Part shown: piece after piece, positions 53,076 through 61,813 of the stretch
How the letters are laid out: each line of letters starts with the position of its first letter
Numbering within the stretch: position 1 is the first letter of the stretch
DNA from: Flavobacteriales bacterium
Lineage (GTDB): Bacteria; Bacteroidota; Bacteroidia; Flavobacteriales_F; PHOS-HE28
Assembly: GCA_016788635.1 (NCBI GenBank)
Contig: JAEUSU010000005.1
Span: 1 to 64,000, forward strand
Length of the DNA: 64,000 nt
Reading direction: 5' to 3'
Translations under genes and position numbers: made by a program
The notes under the pieces: generated by a model
What the model was told of the DNA's origin: nothing
Seen by the model: the letters and a program-made list of their open reading frames with translations, nothing else
Databases searched by the model: none

Positions 53076-54237
53076 GGGGAGTGGCGGACGATCGGATCGC
53101 GGTGGCCAGCGTTCCGGCACGGGCCGTTCATCCGGGCCGCGACGGCCATCCAATGGCGACCGCTCGAAGCCGCGACGGGACCCCGAGCCGGACCGCCCCG
53201 CCAGGGACGGGAAGCCGGATGGACCACGGCGGCCCTCGGCCAGCCGTGCCCGGAAGGAAGGTGGAGCTGCCAAACGTGGCGTGGACAGAAGCGCCGGGCC
53301 AAAGAACAGGATCCACAAGGGGGAAGGAGCCGCCGGCCCGCGGCCTGCCCGTGGCACTACGGCCCGGCCACCGCGTACGCACGGCGCCAGGGAAGAGGGC
53401 GCAAGGGAAGGGACAGGCCGTCAAAGGGAACAAGGCAAGTCTGGCAAGCGGCCATTCCAGGGTTCCGCAGGCAGGCCGCAGCGCCCTCCTGCACGCAAGG
53501 CATCGGATGTGCCGGGAAGCGCCAGCGATGGCATGCGCTTGAACCGTTACCTGGCGTTGGGTGGTGTGGGCAGCCGGCGCGAAGCGGACAAGCTCATTGA
53601 AGCCGGCTTGGTGACCGTGAATGGCAAGGTGGTGACCGAACTGGGCACCAAGGTGCAGTTGACCGATACGGTGCAGTATGGCGGTCACCGGGTGCATACC
53701 GAACGCATGCGCTATGTGCTGCTCAACAAGCCCAAGGATGCCCTCACCACCACGGACGACCCCCAGGACCGTCGCACGGTGATGGGATTGGTGGCGCAGG
53801 CCTGCCCGGAGCGCATCTACCCGGTGGGCCGGCTGGACCGCAACACCACCGGGGTGCTGCTGCTTACCAACGATGGCGACCTGGCCAAGAAGCTCACTCA
53901 CCCCAGCCACGGCGCGGAGAAGATCTACCACGTGACCCTGGACAAGGCCGTGACGCAGGCCCACCTGGAACAACTGGTCAAAGGGGTGCGCTTGGACGAT
54001 GGGCCGGCCCATGCGGATGAGGCCAGCTATGTGGATGGCGCTTCCAAGCGGGAGGTGGGCGTCCGCCTGCACATGGGCCGCAACCGCGTGGTGCGCCGCA
54101 TGTTCGAGGCGCTGGGCTACGAGGTGCTGAAGCTGGACCGCGTGGTGTTCGCTGGCCTTACGAAGAAGGATGTGCCGCGCGGCCGCTGGCGACACCTCAC
54201 CGATCGCGAGGTGGTGATGCTCAAGCGCCTGAAGTAG
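53053..54237 (+). CDS. Pseudouridine synthase of the RsuA/RluB/E/F group with long basic N-terminus
   Basis: 394 residues from ATG 53053. Isomerises uridine to pseudouridine in rRNA. Residues ~1-155 are a disordered Arg/Gly/Pro/Ser-rich tail (RPQQRKGSGGRSDRGGQRSG). An S4 RNA-binding domain begins MRLNRYLALGGVGSRREADK. The catalytic Asp is in YPVGRLDRNTTGVLLLTNDG, followed by LTHPSHGAEKIYHV and a C-terminal RVVRRMFEALGYEVLKLDRV. The exact rRNA position (large or small subunit) cannot be decided. The tail is longer than in most relatives, though Bacteroidota members often have one. Confidence 0.93.
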   Translation: MARPQQRKGSGGRSDRGGQRSGTGRSSGPRRPSNGDRSKPRRDPEPDRPARDGKPDGPRRPSASRARKEGGAAKRGVDRSAGPKNRIHKGEGAAGPRPARGTTARPPRTHGAREEGAREGTGRQREQGKSGKRPFQGSAGRPQRPPARKASDVPGSASDGMRLNRYLALGGVGSRREADKLIEAGLVTVNGKVVTELGTKVQLTDTVQYGGHRVHTERMRYVLLNKPKDALTTTDDPQDRRTVMGLVAQACPERIYPVGRLDRNTTGVLLLTNDGDLAKKLTHPSHGAEKIYHVTLDKAVTQAHLEQLVKGVRLDDGPAHADEASYVDGASKREVGVRLHMGRNRVVRRMFEALGYEVLKLDRVVFAGLTKKDVPRGRWRHLTDREVVMLKRLK

Positions 54238-54240
54238 AGT

Positions 54241-55674
54241 TCAAGGGGAAGTGGTTCGCACTTCGTAGAGCGCGTACACCACTTCGCGCCCACGGTCCGT
54301 GGTGCGGTCCTCCCACAGCAGCTTCAGACGCGGGTCCCTGTCCAGCTTCGCACGGTCCGTACCGGCCTCCACCACCGCGAACCAGTTCTCCCACACCACC
54401 AGGTCGCCAGGGGCCAGGCTGTCCTCAAGCGCATCGAAGCCAAGCTTCTGTGCTGGTTCGAAGGGGTCCAGCGCGAAGGCCATGTTCACATACGGATGAT
54501 GGTGGATCACACGGCCGTGAACGGGGCGCTCCGTGCGCACCCGGTCCGCCAGCTTCAATGCCAGCCGCTGGTCGTTGGTCAGCTTCAGGTCCAGCATGGG
54601 GTCCAATGCCGCCGGGTTGCTGGTGAAGGGGAAGACGATGACATGACCGATGATGCCGATGAAGAGTGCCTTCCGCAGCATGGGCCAGTAGACGGGCCAT
54701 GCACCGGTCAGGACCTCGAGCCCCCTGACGGCGATCATGGCCAGCAGCGGCGCGATGCCGATCAGCACCCGCTTCAACCCCATGGAATGAAAGATGCCCA
54801 GGGTCCAGAAGAGGGTATGCGCAACAATGTAGACGACGGTCACGCCCAGGACCAGCCATACTTCCTCAGCGCGGATGCGGCGTTGCATCATCCTGACCAC
54901 AATGGTCACGAGCCCCAACCAGAAGAGCCCGTAAATGGGCACGCCGGTGATGTACAGAAGCTGCTCCAGGAAGTGTGTCCATTCACCACTGCCGTAGCTG
55001 CTCGCCAGCCGGGCGTATGGGATCTTGGTGAAGATCCAGAGCGCATCGCCGATGGCCACGAGACCCACCAAGGCGTACACCGCACTGCCGGTCAACAGCA
55101 TGGGAATGACCTTCCAGCGGCGCAGGACCAACAGGTACACGCCCATTACCCCGAGCACCAACAAGCCCTCGGAACGCACAAAAGGGAGCCATGATGCGAT
55201 GAAGGCCGCTGTGAACATCCGGCCCTGACAGCAACGCTCCACCGCACCGATGAGCAACAACGCGAACAAGGGTTCGGTGAGGCCTGAGAAGGTGAGCGCC
55301 ACCCCGGCGGGCATGCTCATGAACAGGACAGCCACCGTCCAGGACCGGGTGATGCCCAAGGCCGTGGCCGTTCGATAGGTGAGCCAGGTGCTGCCCAGGG
55401 CGCACAGCGCATTGAATACTTTCATGCCGGAGAAGCCCAGCTGCGCAAAGGGGCTTGCCAGCAGCACGAACAGCGGCTTCGCCCAATGGTCCAGGTACAG
55501 TTCGGGATGCACCGGTGCGTACCGTGCAAAGAGGTAGTGCATCACGCTGTCGCCCGCATCGCCGGTGCCATCGAAGCGGATGATGAGCCATGCGGAGCAC
55601 AGCGCCTGTACCGTCAGCAGCCCGGCCATCACCCGCGCTTCGGTACTGGATGAAGCCGCCTTATCCGCCTGCAT
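54241..55674 (-). CDS. Multi-pass membrane protein, GT-C glycosyltransferase-like
   Basis: 477 residues from ATG 55672-55674. About ten hydrophobic segments. The first extracytoplasmic loop has DGTGDAGDSVMHYLFARYAP and LYLDHWAKPLFVLLASPFAQ, resembling the acidic-loop signature of dolichyl/undecaprenyl-phosphate-sugar-dependent glycosyltransferases (GT-C fold, mannosyltransferase-like). The C-terminal ~100 residues are soluble. It would transfer a sugar from a lipid carrier on the outer face of the inner membrane; the acceptor is unknown. It converges with the pseudouridine synthase gene (3-base gap) and diverges from the AsmA-like gene. Confidence 0.72.
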   Translation of the reverse strand: MQADKAASSSTEARVMAGLLTVQALCSAWLIIRFDGTGDAGDSVMHYLFARYAPVHPELYLDHWAKPLFVLLASPFAQLGFSGMKVFNALCALGSTWLTYRTATALGITRSWTVAVLFMSMPAGVALTFSGLTEPLFALLLIGAVERCCQGRMFTAAFIASWLPFVRSEGLLVLGVMGVYLLVLRRWKVIPMLLTGSAVYALVGLVAIGDALWIFTKIPYARLASSYGSGEWTHFLEQLLYITGVPIYGLFWLGLVTIVVRMMQRRIRAEEVWLVLGVTVVYIVAHTLFWTLGIFHSMGLKRVLIGIAPLLAMIAVRGLEVLTGAWPVYWPMLRKALFIGIIGHVIVFPFTSNPAALDPMLDLKLTNDQRLALKLADRVRTERPVHGRVIHHHPYVNMAFALDPFEPAQKLGFDALEDSLAPGDLVVWENWFAVVEAGTDRAKLDRDPRLKLLWEDRTTDRGREVVYALYEVRTTSP

Positions 55675-55829
55675 GCCCGGCCAAAGTAGGCCGGGCAGAG
55701 CTCCCGTTGTGGATGCCCCATACCAGTGCCGTTGGCGGCACGTTCTTGGCATGAGTGAACACCGCCATGTGGACGACCAGACCGAACGGCCCATCCAGCC
55801 CCCTTGGGCACCGGGTACTTTTCGCGACC

Positions 55830-58514
55830 ATGGGCGTGTTGCGTCGGTTGCGCACTGCAGCGATCGTGCTGGGGTGTCTCTTGGTGGTGCTGGTCACCGC
55901 CCTGGTGGCCCTGTCGCGCATGTATGAGGAGGAGGTGAAGGCGAACCTGGTGGGTACGCTCAACACCCACCTCAACGCTCCGGTGAGCGTGGGTCCCATG
56001 GACCTCACCCTGTTGCGACGTTTCCCCCTGGCCTCTTTGCATCTGCAGGAAGTGCTCGCCATGGAAGTGGCGCCGGACAAACCCACGCCCGATACCTTGC
56101 TCTATGCGGATGACCTCTTTCTCGAGTTCAACCTGTGGGACTTGTTCCGGGGCGATTATACCGTGCGCTCGGTGCACGGGGAGAATGTCAGGCTGCACCC
56201 GGCCATCCACCCCGATGGCACCACCAACTACACCATCTGGAGGGCGGACAGCACGTCATCCGCTTCGGCCTTCGCCCTGCAGCGGGTAACAGTGGATGCC
56301 CTGCAGGTGCGGTACCGTGATGCACGCAGCGCCACGGAGATCGCCGGTTCCAGCCCGCGGGTGAGCCTCACCGGCCGCTTCCGCCCGGAAGGCCATGAGG
56401 TGGGCTTGAACGGCATGCTCGTGCTGGACCATTGGACCACGGGCGATGCGCTGCGTCTGGGTGACCGCCAGGCCCGCGTGCGCATGGACATGGCCTTCGG
56501 CGGGGCCAATGGTGCGTTCCGCATTGCAGGTGGCGAAGTGCTGGTGGGGGATGCCCCGGTGGAGGTGAACCTGACCATCGCACCCGGCAAGAAGGGAGAC
56601 GAGATCGACCTGCTCGCCAGCGGTTTCGGGCTGGACCTGGCCGCCACCGTGGACCTGTTGCCCGAGGACCTGCGTCGTGTGTTGCGTCCTTATCAAATGA
56701 AGGGTTCCGCGGATATCGCCCTGCGCTACACAGGCCCGCTGGATGCCCCCGGCCCGCAGCTTTCCCTGGGCATTGATGTGAAGGATGCGCGCTTGAAGGA
56801 ACGCACGAGCGGCGCGGCGCTGACGGCGGTGCAAGGCGGTATGGCGCTGGAACTGGGCCCGGATGGCACGCTGCACAAGCTGGTGGTGAAAGGCCTCAAT
56901 GGCCGGGCGGCTGGCGGCTCCTTCGCGTGCAGTGGAGAACTGAATGGCGCACGGAACACCGCTGTGAAGGCGGACCTCAAGACCAACATCGGCCTGGCGG
57001 AACTCGCCCGTTTCATGCGGCTGGACACCCTGGAGCAGGTGGCCGGGAAGCTGCGTGCGGAGATCCACGTGGAAGGGCGTCTGAAGGAGCTCGCCAGGGT
57101 GCGCCCGGCCGACCTGAAAGCCCTGCGCATCTCCGGCAATGCCTCGCTGCACGGCGCCACCTTGAAAATGAAAGGCGTGCGCCACCGCGTCACCGGGCTG
57201 AACGCCGAGCTGGCCATGGACGGTGCCGATGCGCGCGTGAATTCGCTCACCGCCGAGGTGCAGGGCACACATGTGGAGCTCTCCGGAACGCTGCAGAACC
57301 TGATGCCGTATCTCTTCTTCAGCGACCAGCAGCTCCTCATCGCGGCAAATGCCCATTCGCCCCGGCTGGACCTGGCCGCCTTGCTTACCGATGGTGCATC
57401 TGCCAACGCCGGCAGGGAGCAGCCCTATGTGCTCCATCTGCCCGCGCTGATCGCATTGGACCTGCAAGCAGGCATTGATGAGCTGGTCTTCGAGGAGGTG
57501 CGCGCAAGCGAAGTGCGTGGCCGTATCCGCATGCAGGACCGCGTGCTGGTGGCCCATGACCTGCGTTTCCAGACCGCGCAGGGCCAGGTGCACGGCAGCC
57601 TGGAGCTGGACGGGCGCGGGGCGGGGCCCTACCCCCTTCGCATCACGGCCACTGCGAAGGACATCGCCATTGCCGAACTGTTCCGGGAGTTCAAGGATTT
57701 TGGACAGGCCTTCATCACCCATCAGCACCTGAGCGGCAAGGCACAGGCGCAGGTGGAACTGGTCTCGCCGCTTTCCACTTCACTCGCACTGGACATGGAC
57801 CGCCTGTATTGCACGGTGGACCTGGCCATTGATGACGGAGGCATCAAGGGGCACCAGCCGCTGATGGAAGTGGCGGACTATGTGGCGGGCAACAAGCTCA
57901 TCGCCCCGTTCGTGGATGCGAACGAACTGCGCAGGCAGCTCGCACAGGTCAGCTTCGCCAGGCTGGAGAACCGCATCGAGATCCGCGACAGAATGGTGAT
58001 CGTGCCCGCCATGGAGGTGCGCAGCAACGTGATGGACCTGGAGCTCAGCGGCACGCAGACCTTCGACGGCAACATCGACCACCACCTCAACTTCCGCCTG
58101 AGCGAACTGTTCAACCGCAAGCCTGTGGAGGACGAGTTCGGCCCCATTGCCGATGATGGCACGGGCATGCGTCTTTTCCTGCACATGTCCGGCACCACCA
58201 CAGAGCCCCGCTTCAGCAACGATGGCGCCGCCGCCGCCGCGCGGCGCACCAAGGCCGTTCGCGAGCAGACCGCCGAGCTACGCAGCATCCTGAAGAACGA
58301 GTTGAACCTCTTCGGCAGGAAGGAGGCGCGCCCGGCCCAACAGCCCGGCCAGCCTGCGCCCCTGATCGTGGTGGAAGGCGCGCAGCCCCTGCCGGCGGAT
58401 ACGGCGCCGGTGGGCGTGGCCGGCACCACCAAGCCGCCACGCAAGGGCCTGGGTCGTCTGCTGGACAAGGATGAGGAAAGCGAGCGCCGCGAAACAGTGA
58501 ACGTGGTGGATTGA
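55830..58514 (+). CDS. AsmA-family membrane-anchored protein
   Basis: 894 residues from ATG 55830. An N-terminal membrane helix (IVLGCLLVVLVTALVALSRM) is followed by a long periplasmic beta-rich protein of the AsmA/TamB type: VSVGPMDLTLLRRFPLASLH at the start and, near the end, DLELSGTQTFDGNIDHHLNF and RLSELFNRKPVEDEF (AsmA-like C-terminal region). Proteins of this type form bridges for lipid transport between the membranes. The stop overlaps the TTG start of the histidine kinase gene. A TACTTTTC -7-like element is just upstream (55816-55823). Confidence 0.88.
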   Translation: MGVLRRLRTAAIVLGCLLVVLVTALVALSRMYEEEVKANLVGTLNTHLNAPVSVGPMDLTLLRRFPLASLHLQEVLAMEVAPDKPTPDTLLYADDLFLEFNLWDLFRGDYTVRSVHGENVRLHPAIHPDGTTNYTIWRADSTSSASAFALQRVTVDALQVRYRDARSATEIAGSSPRVSLTGRFRPEGHEVGLNGMLVLDHWTTGDALRLGDRQARVRMDMAFGGANGAFRIAGGEVLVGDAPVEVNLTIAPGKKGDEIDLLASGFGLDLAATVDLLPEDLRRVLRPYQMKGSADIALRYTGPLDAPGPQLSLGIDVKDARLKERTSGAALTAVQGGMALELGPDGTLHKLVVKGLNGRAAGGSFACSGELNGARNTAVKADLKTNIGLAELARFMRLDTLEQVAGKLRAEIHVEGRLKELARVRPADLKALRISGNASLHGATLKMKGVRHRVTGLNAELAMDGADARVNSLTAEVQGTHVELSGTLQNLMPYLFFSDQQLLIAANAHSPRLDLAALLTDGASANAGREQPYVLHLPALIALDLQAGIDELVFEEVRASEVRGRIRMQDRVLVAHDLRFQTAQGQVHGSLELDGRGAGPYPLRITATAKDIAIAELFREFKDFGQAFITHQHLSGKAQAQVELVSPLSTSLALDMDRLYCTVDLAIDDGGIKGHQPLMEVADYVAGNKLIAPFVDANELRRQLAQVSFARLENRIEIRDRMVIVPAMEVRSNVMDLELSGTQTFDGNIDHHLNFRLSELFNRKPVEDEFGPIADDGTGMRLFLHMSGTTTEPRFSNDGAAAAARRTKAVREQTAELRSILKNELNLFGRKEARPAQQPGQPAPLIVVEGAQPLPADTAPVGVAGTTKPPRKGLGRLLDKDEESERRETVNVVD

Positions 58515-60067
58515 AGCGATCCACGAACTTCACGGCCACGCCCACACGCGGCGCACGACCCGTGGACCTCTATTCACGCAAACAACGCTGGAAGCTGGTG
58601 CTCGCCCTGGTGGCGGCCGTCATCGTGGGCGCCTCGCTGTGGTACAGCAGCCGCATCGTGGATGAAGTGCGCGAGGAGGAGCGGCGCAAGGTGAGGTTAT
58701 GGGCCGAGGCCGTGCGCAACCGCGCCGAGCTCGTCAACTACACCGACCGCCTTTTCGACCGACTGCGCGCGGAGGAACGCAAGCGCGTGGAGCTCTGGGC
58801 CGAGGCGCAGCTGAAGCTCGTGAGCGGCACCGGCAACGACCTCGGCTTCTACCTGAAGGTGGTGAGCGAGAACACCACCGTGCCGGTGATCATCACCGAT
58901 GCGAAGGGACAGGTGAAGGCGCACCGCAACCTGGACGAAAGCATCGCGAAGGACAACGAGGCTTTGTTGAATGAGGTGAAGGTCATGGGTGCGCTGCACA
59001 AGCCGATCCCCATCACGGTGTATGGCGATCAGAAACAGTACCTCTACTACAAGGATTCACGCGTCTTCACCGAGTTGCAGGACGTGCTCGACCACCTCAT
59101 CGGCAGCTTCCTCAGCGAGACCGTGATGAACACCGCCGCCGTGCCCGTGATCCTCACCGACAGCACGCGCACCGTGGTGGTGGAACACGGCAATGTGGAC
59201 AGCATGGAGATCGCCGACCCGGCGTTGCTGAAGGCGCGGATAGCCGTGATGGAGAATGAGAACCGGCCCATTGAGGTGGTGCTCGCCGGACGCGGCAGGC
59301 ACTACATCTTCTACCAGGGCTCGCTCGTCATCACCCAGCTCAAGTACTTCCCTTACGTACAGCTCCTCATCATCGGCCTCTTCCTGCTGGTGAGCTACGC
59401 GCTCTTCAGCATCTTCCGCAACGCCGAGCAGAACCAGGTGTGGGTGGGTATGGCCAAGGAGACCGCGCACCAATTGGGCACACCGCTCAGCTCGCTCATG
59501 GCATGGATGGAATTATTGAAGGAGCAAAAGGTGGATCCCACCGCGCTCACCGAGATGCGCAAGGACCTCGACCGGCTGGAAGTGGTCACCGAGCGCTTCA
59601 GCAAGATCGGTTCGGCGCCTGACCTTGCACCGGAGAAGCTCTACCACACCCTGCGCGCCACGGTGCTCTACCTGCGTCCCCGCTTGCCGAGCAGGGCACG
59701 CATTGAAGTGGTGTCCCCAGCCGACCCCGACATGCTCGTACCGCTCAACCGCCCGCTCTTCAGCTGGGTGATCGAGAACCTGGTACGCAACGCCGTGGAT
59801 GCCATGGAAGGCGAAGGCGAGCTCACCATCGAGATCATCCCCGATGGGCCCGAGGTGCACGTGGACGTGACCGACACCGGCAAGGGCATCCCCGCCGCCC
59901 AGCAGAGCACCGTCTTCCAGCCCGGCTTCACCACCAAGAAGCGCGGCTGGGGCCTGGGCCTTTCGCTCAGCAAACGCATCATCGAGCAGTACCACAAGGG
60001 CCGCATCTTCGTGAAGAAGAGTGCTCCGGGAAAGGGGACGACGTTCAGGATAACGTTGAGTGCTTAG
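58511..60067 (+). CDS. Membrane sensor histidine kinase
   Basis: 518 residues if the TTG at 58511, overlapping the AsmA-like stop (TTGA), is the start; a GTG at 58562 is the alternative and no ATG is available. Two membrane helices (WKLVLALVAAVIVGASLWYS and YVQLLIIGLFLLVSYALFSI) enclose a ~240-residue sensor region with two PAS/Cache-like repeats (VPVIITDAKGQVKAHRNLD, VPVILTDSTRTVVVEHGNV). The H-box is KETAHQLGTPLSSLMAWMEL. The ATPase domain has ENLVRNAVDAMEGEGELTIE (N box), VTDTGKGIPAAQQS and KKRGWGLGLSLSKRII. No response regulator is adjacent. The stop codon lies in the left end of the inverted-repeat element. Confidence 0.9.
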   Translation: MKRSTNFTATPTRGARPVDLYSRKQRWKLVLALVAAVIVGASLWYSSRIVDEVREEERRKVRLWAEAVRNRAELVNYTDRLFDRLRAEERKRVELWAEAQLKLVSGTGNDLGFYLKVVSENTTVPVIITDAKGQVKAHRNLDESIAKDNEALLNEVKVMGALHKPIPITVYGDQKQYLYYKDSRVFTELQDVLDHLIGSFLSETVMNTAAVPVILTDSTRTVVVEHGNVDSMEIADPALLKARIAVMENENRPIEVVLAGRGRHYIFYQGSLVITQLKYFPYVQLLIIGLFLLVSYALFSIFRNAEQNQVWVGMAKETAHQLGTPLSSLMAWMELLKEQKVDPTALTEMRKDLDRLEVVTERFSKIGSAPDLAPEKLYHTLRATVLYLRPRLPSRARIEVVSPADPDMLVPLNRPLFSWVIENLVRNAVDAMEGEGELTIEIIPDGPEVHVDVTDTGKGIPAAQQSTVFQPGFTTKKRGWGLGLSLSKRIIEQYHKGRIFVKKSAPGKGTTFRITLSA

Positions 60068-60183
60068 CGGCAAGTAGGCGAGCGGCCAGTCGGCAAGTTG
60101 GCGTGATCCGAAGGCGAACAACCTTGAACAAGGGCATGGTAGCTTGCGTGGCATCGAGATCAACTCATACAACCCTTACTGTC

Positions 60184-60555
60184 ATGGCTGGATTTCGCGA
60201 CATGATCGTCTACCAGAAGGCCTTCAAGCTGGCCGTTGGTGTCTTTCACATGACCAAGAAGTTCCCCAAGGAGGAGCAGTTCGGTTTGACCGCCCAGGTT
60301 AGGGACAGTTCCCGTTCGGTCTGCGCCAATTTCGGCGAGGCCTATCGCAGACGGCGCTACCGTGCACATTTGGTGGCCAAGTTGACCGACTCCGATTCGG
60401 AGAATACTGAGACACAGGTGCACCTGGACATGGCCGCAGCCTGTGGGTATGTGACCTCGGAAGAGACGGCGCCCTGGATCGCATTGAGCGAGGAGGTGGG
60501 TTTGATGTTGAACCGGCTGATCGAGAAGCCCGAGTCCCTGCTATTGAAGAAGTGA
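60184..60555 (+). CDS. Four-helix-bundle protein (23S rRNA intervening-sequence / S23 type)
   Basis: 123 residues from ATG 60184 (MAGFRDMIVYQKAFKLAVGV). Family features are FRDMIVYQKAFKLAVGVFHM at the start, KFPKEEQFGLTAQVRDSSRS in the middle and NFGEAYRRRRYRAHLVAKLT, all typical of the small basic four-helix proteins first seen in 23S rRNA intervening sequences and related to the avd accessory proteins of diversity-generating retroelements. Nucleic-acid binding is likely; no enzyme activity is known. No reverse transcriptase is in this window. The gene is enclosed by the inverted repeats at 60066 and 60680. Confidence 0.9.
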   Translation: MAGFRDMIVYQKAFKLAVGVFHMTKKFPKEEQFGLTAQVRDSSRSVCANFGEAYRRRRYRAHLVAKLTDSDSENTETQVHLDMAAACGYVTSEETAPWIALSEEVGLMLNRLIEKPESLLLKK

Positions 60556-60610
60556 GCGGAATAGGTGAATGTTCCGCAGGGTGTTCTTCGAGTCGCTCGC
60601 AGACATGCAA

Positions 60611-60674
60611 ACTTGCCACTTGTAAACTCGCCGCTTCTAACTTCCCCTACTTGCCACTTGTAAACTCGCCGCTT
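60611..60674. repeat. Two exact 26-bp direct repeats at the right end of the element
   Basis: 60611-60636 and 60649-60674 are identical (starting ACTTGCCACTTGTAAACTCG), with a 38-base period. Each contains the GTAAACTCGC core also found at 4769-4778. Confidence 0.9.
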
Positions 60675-60688
60675 GCCGCTTCTTTTGA

Positions 60689-61813
60689 ATGTCCGGACTC
60701 TACATCCACATCCCCTTCTGCCGCAAGGCCTGCACCTATTGCGACTTCCACTTCAGTACTTCGCTGAAGACGCGTGAGGCGGTGCTGGCCGCGATGCAGC
60801 GCGAGTTGGAGGTGCGCGCCATGGAACTGGCCGGGGCGCCGCTGGGCACGATCTACTTCGGGGGCGGCACGCCGAGCCTGATGGAGCCCGATGCCATCGC
60901 GGGTTTCATCGATCAGGCGCGGCGGCTGGTGCGCGTGGAGGAGAGCGCCGAGGTGACCCTGGAGGTGAACCCCGACGACGTGGACGAGCTGCGCCTGAGC
61001 GCCTGGAAGGCGGCGGGCATCACGCGCCTGAGCATCGGCATCCAGAGCTTCCGCGAGGAACGCCTGCGCTTCATGGGCCGTGCGCACACGGCGGAGCAAA
61101 GCGACCACGCGCTCCAGCTCATCGCCGGTGCCGGCTTCGCTTCGTGGACCCTGGACCTGATCTATGGCCTGCCTGGCATGACGCTGGAGGAGTGGGACGC
61201 ACAGATCGATGCCGCGCTCGCCATGGGCACGCCGCACATCAGCGCATATTGTTTGACGGTGGAGGAGAAGACCACGCTCGCGCACCGCGTGAAGGCGGGC
61301 GACGTGGTGATGCCCAACGATGCCGACCAGGCCGCGCAGTTCCAGCGCCTGATCGAGCGCATGGAGCAAGCGGGACTGGTGCATTACGAGATCAGCAACT
61401 TCGGGCGCGAAGGCCACTTCAGCCGGCACAACACGAGCTACTGGCACGGCGTGCCCTACCTGGGCATCGGCCCTTCCGCGCACAGCTTCATCGGTGGCGT
61501 GCGGCGCTGGAACGTGGCCCACAACGTGCGCTACGCCAAGGGTGTGGAAGAGGGCGCCACCTACTGGCAGGAGGAGACGCTCACGCCCGCACAACGCACC
61601 AATGAACGCCTGATGACCGGCCTGCGCACCATGTGGGGCGTGGACCTGAGCACTTTGGAAGTGGATCCCGAAAAGGAGAACGCCCCCCTGATCGCCCATT
61701 ACCTGGCGCGCGGCGACATGGAGCGCCGGGGTACGCGCTTAGTTTTGACACGACAGGGCCGCGCCTTCGCCGACCGCATCGCGTCGGACCTGTTCGTTGC
61801 CGATGATCGCTGA
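60689..61813 (+). CDS. hemW: Radical SAM haem chaperone HemW
   Basis: 374 residues, matching HemW (formerly HemN-like coproporphyrinogen oxidase homologue) rather than the ~450-residue HemN. The iron-sulfur/SAM motif is CRKACTYCDF (CxxxCxxC) in IHIPFCRKACTYCDFHF. Then come GTIYFGGGTPSLMEP, TLEVNPDDV, RLSIGIQSFREERLRFMGRA and DLIYGLPGMTLEEW. HemW inserts haem into respiratory enzymes. The start at 60689 is 8 bases after the repeat element, so any ribosome-binding site would be within it. The 3' end overlaps the cyclase gene by 11 bases. Confidence 0.95.
   Translation: MSGLYIHIPFCRKACTYCDFHFSTSLKTREAVLAAMQRELEVRAMELAGAPLGTIYFGGGTPSLMEPDAIAGFIDQARRLVRVEESAEVTLEVNPDDVDELRLSAWKAAGITRLSIGIQSFREERLRFMGRAHTAEQSDHALQLIAGAGFASWTLDLIYGLPGMTLEEWDAQIDAALAMGTPHISAYCLTVEEKTTLAHRVKAGDVVMPNDADQAAQFQRLIERMEQAGLVHYEISNFGREGHFSRHNTSYWHGVPYLGIGPSAHSFIGGVRRWNVAHNVRYAKGVEEGATYWQEETLTPAQRTNERLMTGLRTMWGVDLSTLEVDPEKENAPLIAHYLARGDMERRGTRLVLTRQGRAFADRIASDLFVADDR

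Larger units (their letters stand above)
60066..60681 (+). mobile_element. Inverted-repeat element carrying a four-helix-bundle gene (intervening-sequence-like)
   Basis: The ends AGCGGCAAG (60066-60074) and CTTGCCGCT (60672-60680) are perfect inverted repeats. The left end overlaps the histidine kinase stop codon; the right end lies 8 bases before the hemW start. Inside are a second GGCAAGTTGGCG unit near 60093, the four-helix-bundle gene, and two exact 26-bp direct repeats on the right. Both ends match those of the gene-less element at 4705-4783. The layout recalls 23S rRNA intervening sequences, where the same protein family is encoded between complementary ends. Confidence 0.65.

Noticed and set aside
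60184..60555. Diversity-generating retroelement (the four-helix protein as Avd)
   Set aside because: No reverse transcriptase, template repeat or variable-repeat gene is in the window.
60601..60682. CRISPR-like array at the two 26-bp repeats
   Set aside because: Only two repeats with a 12-base spacer, no cas genes, and the sequence matches the palindromic element family.
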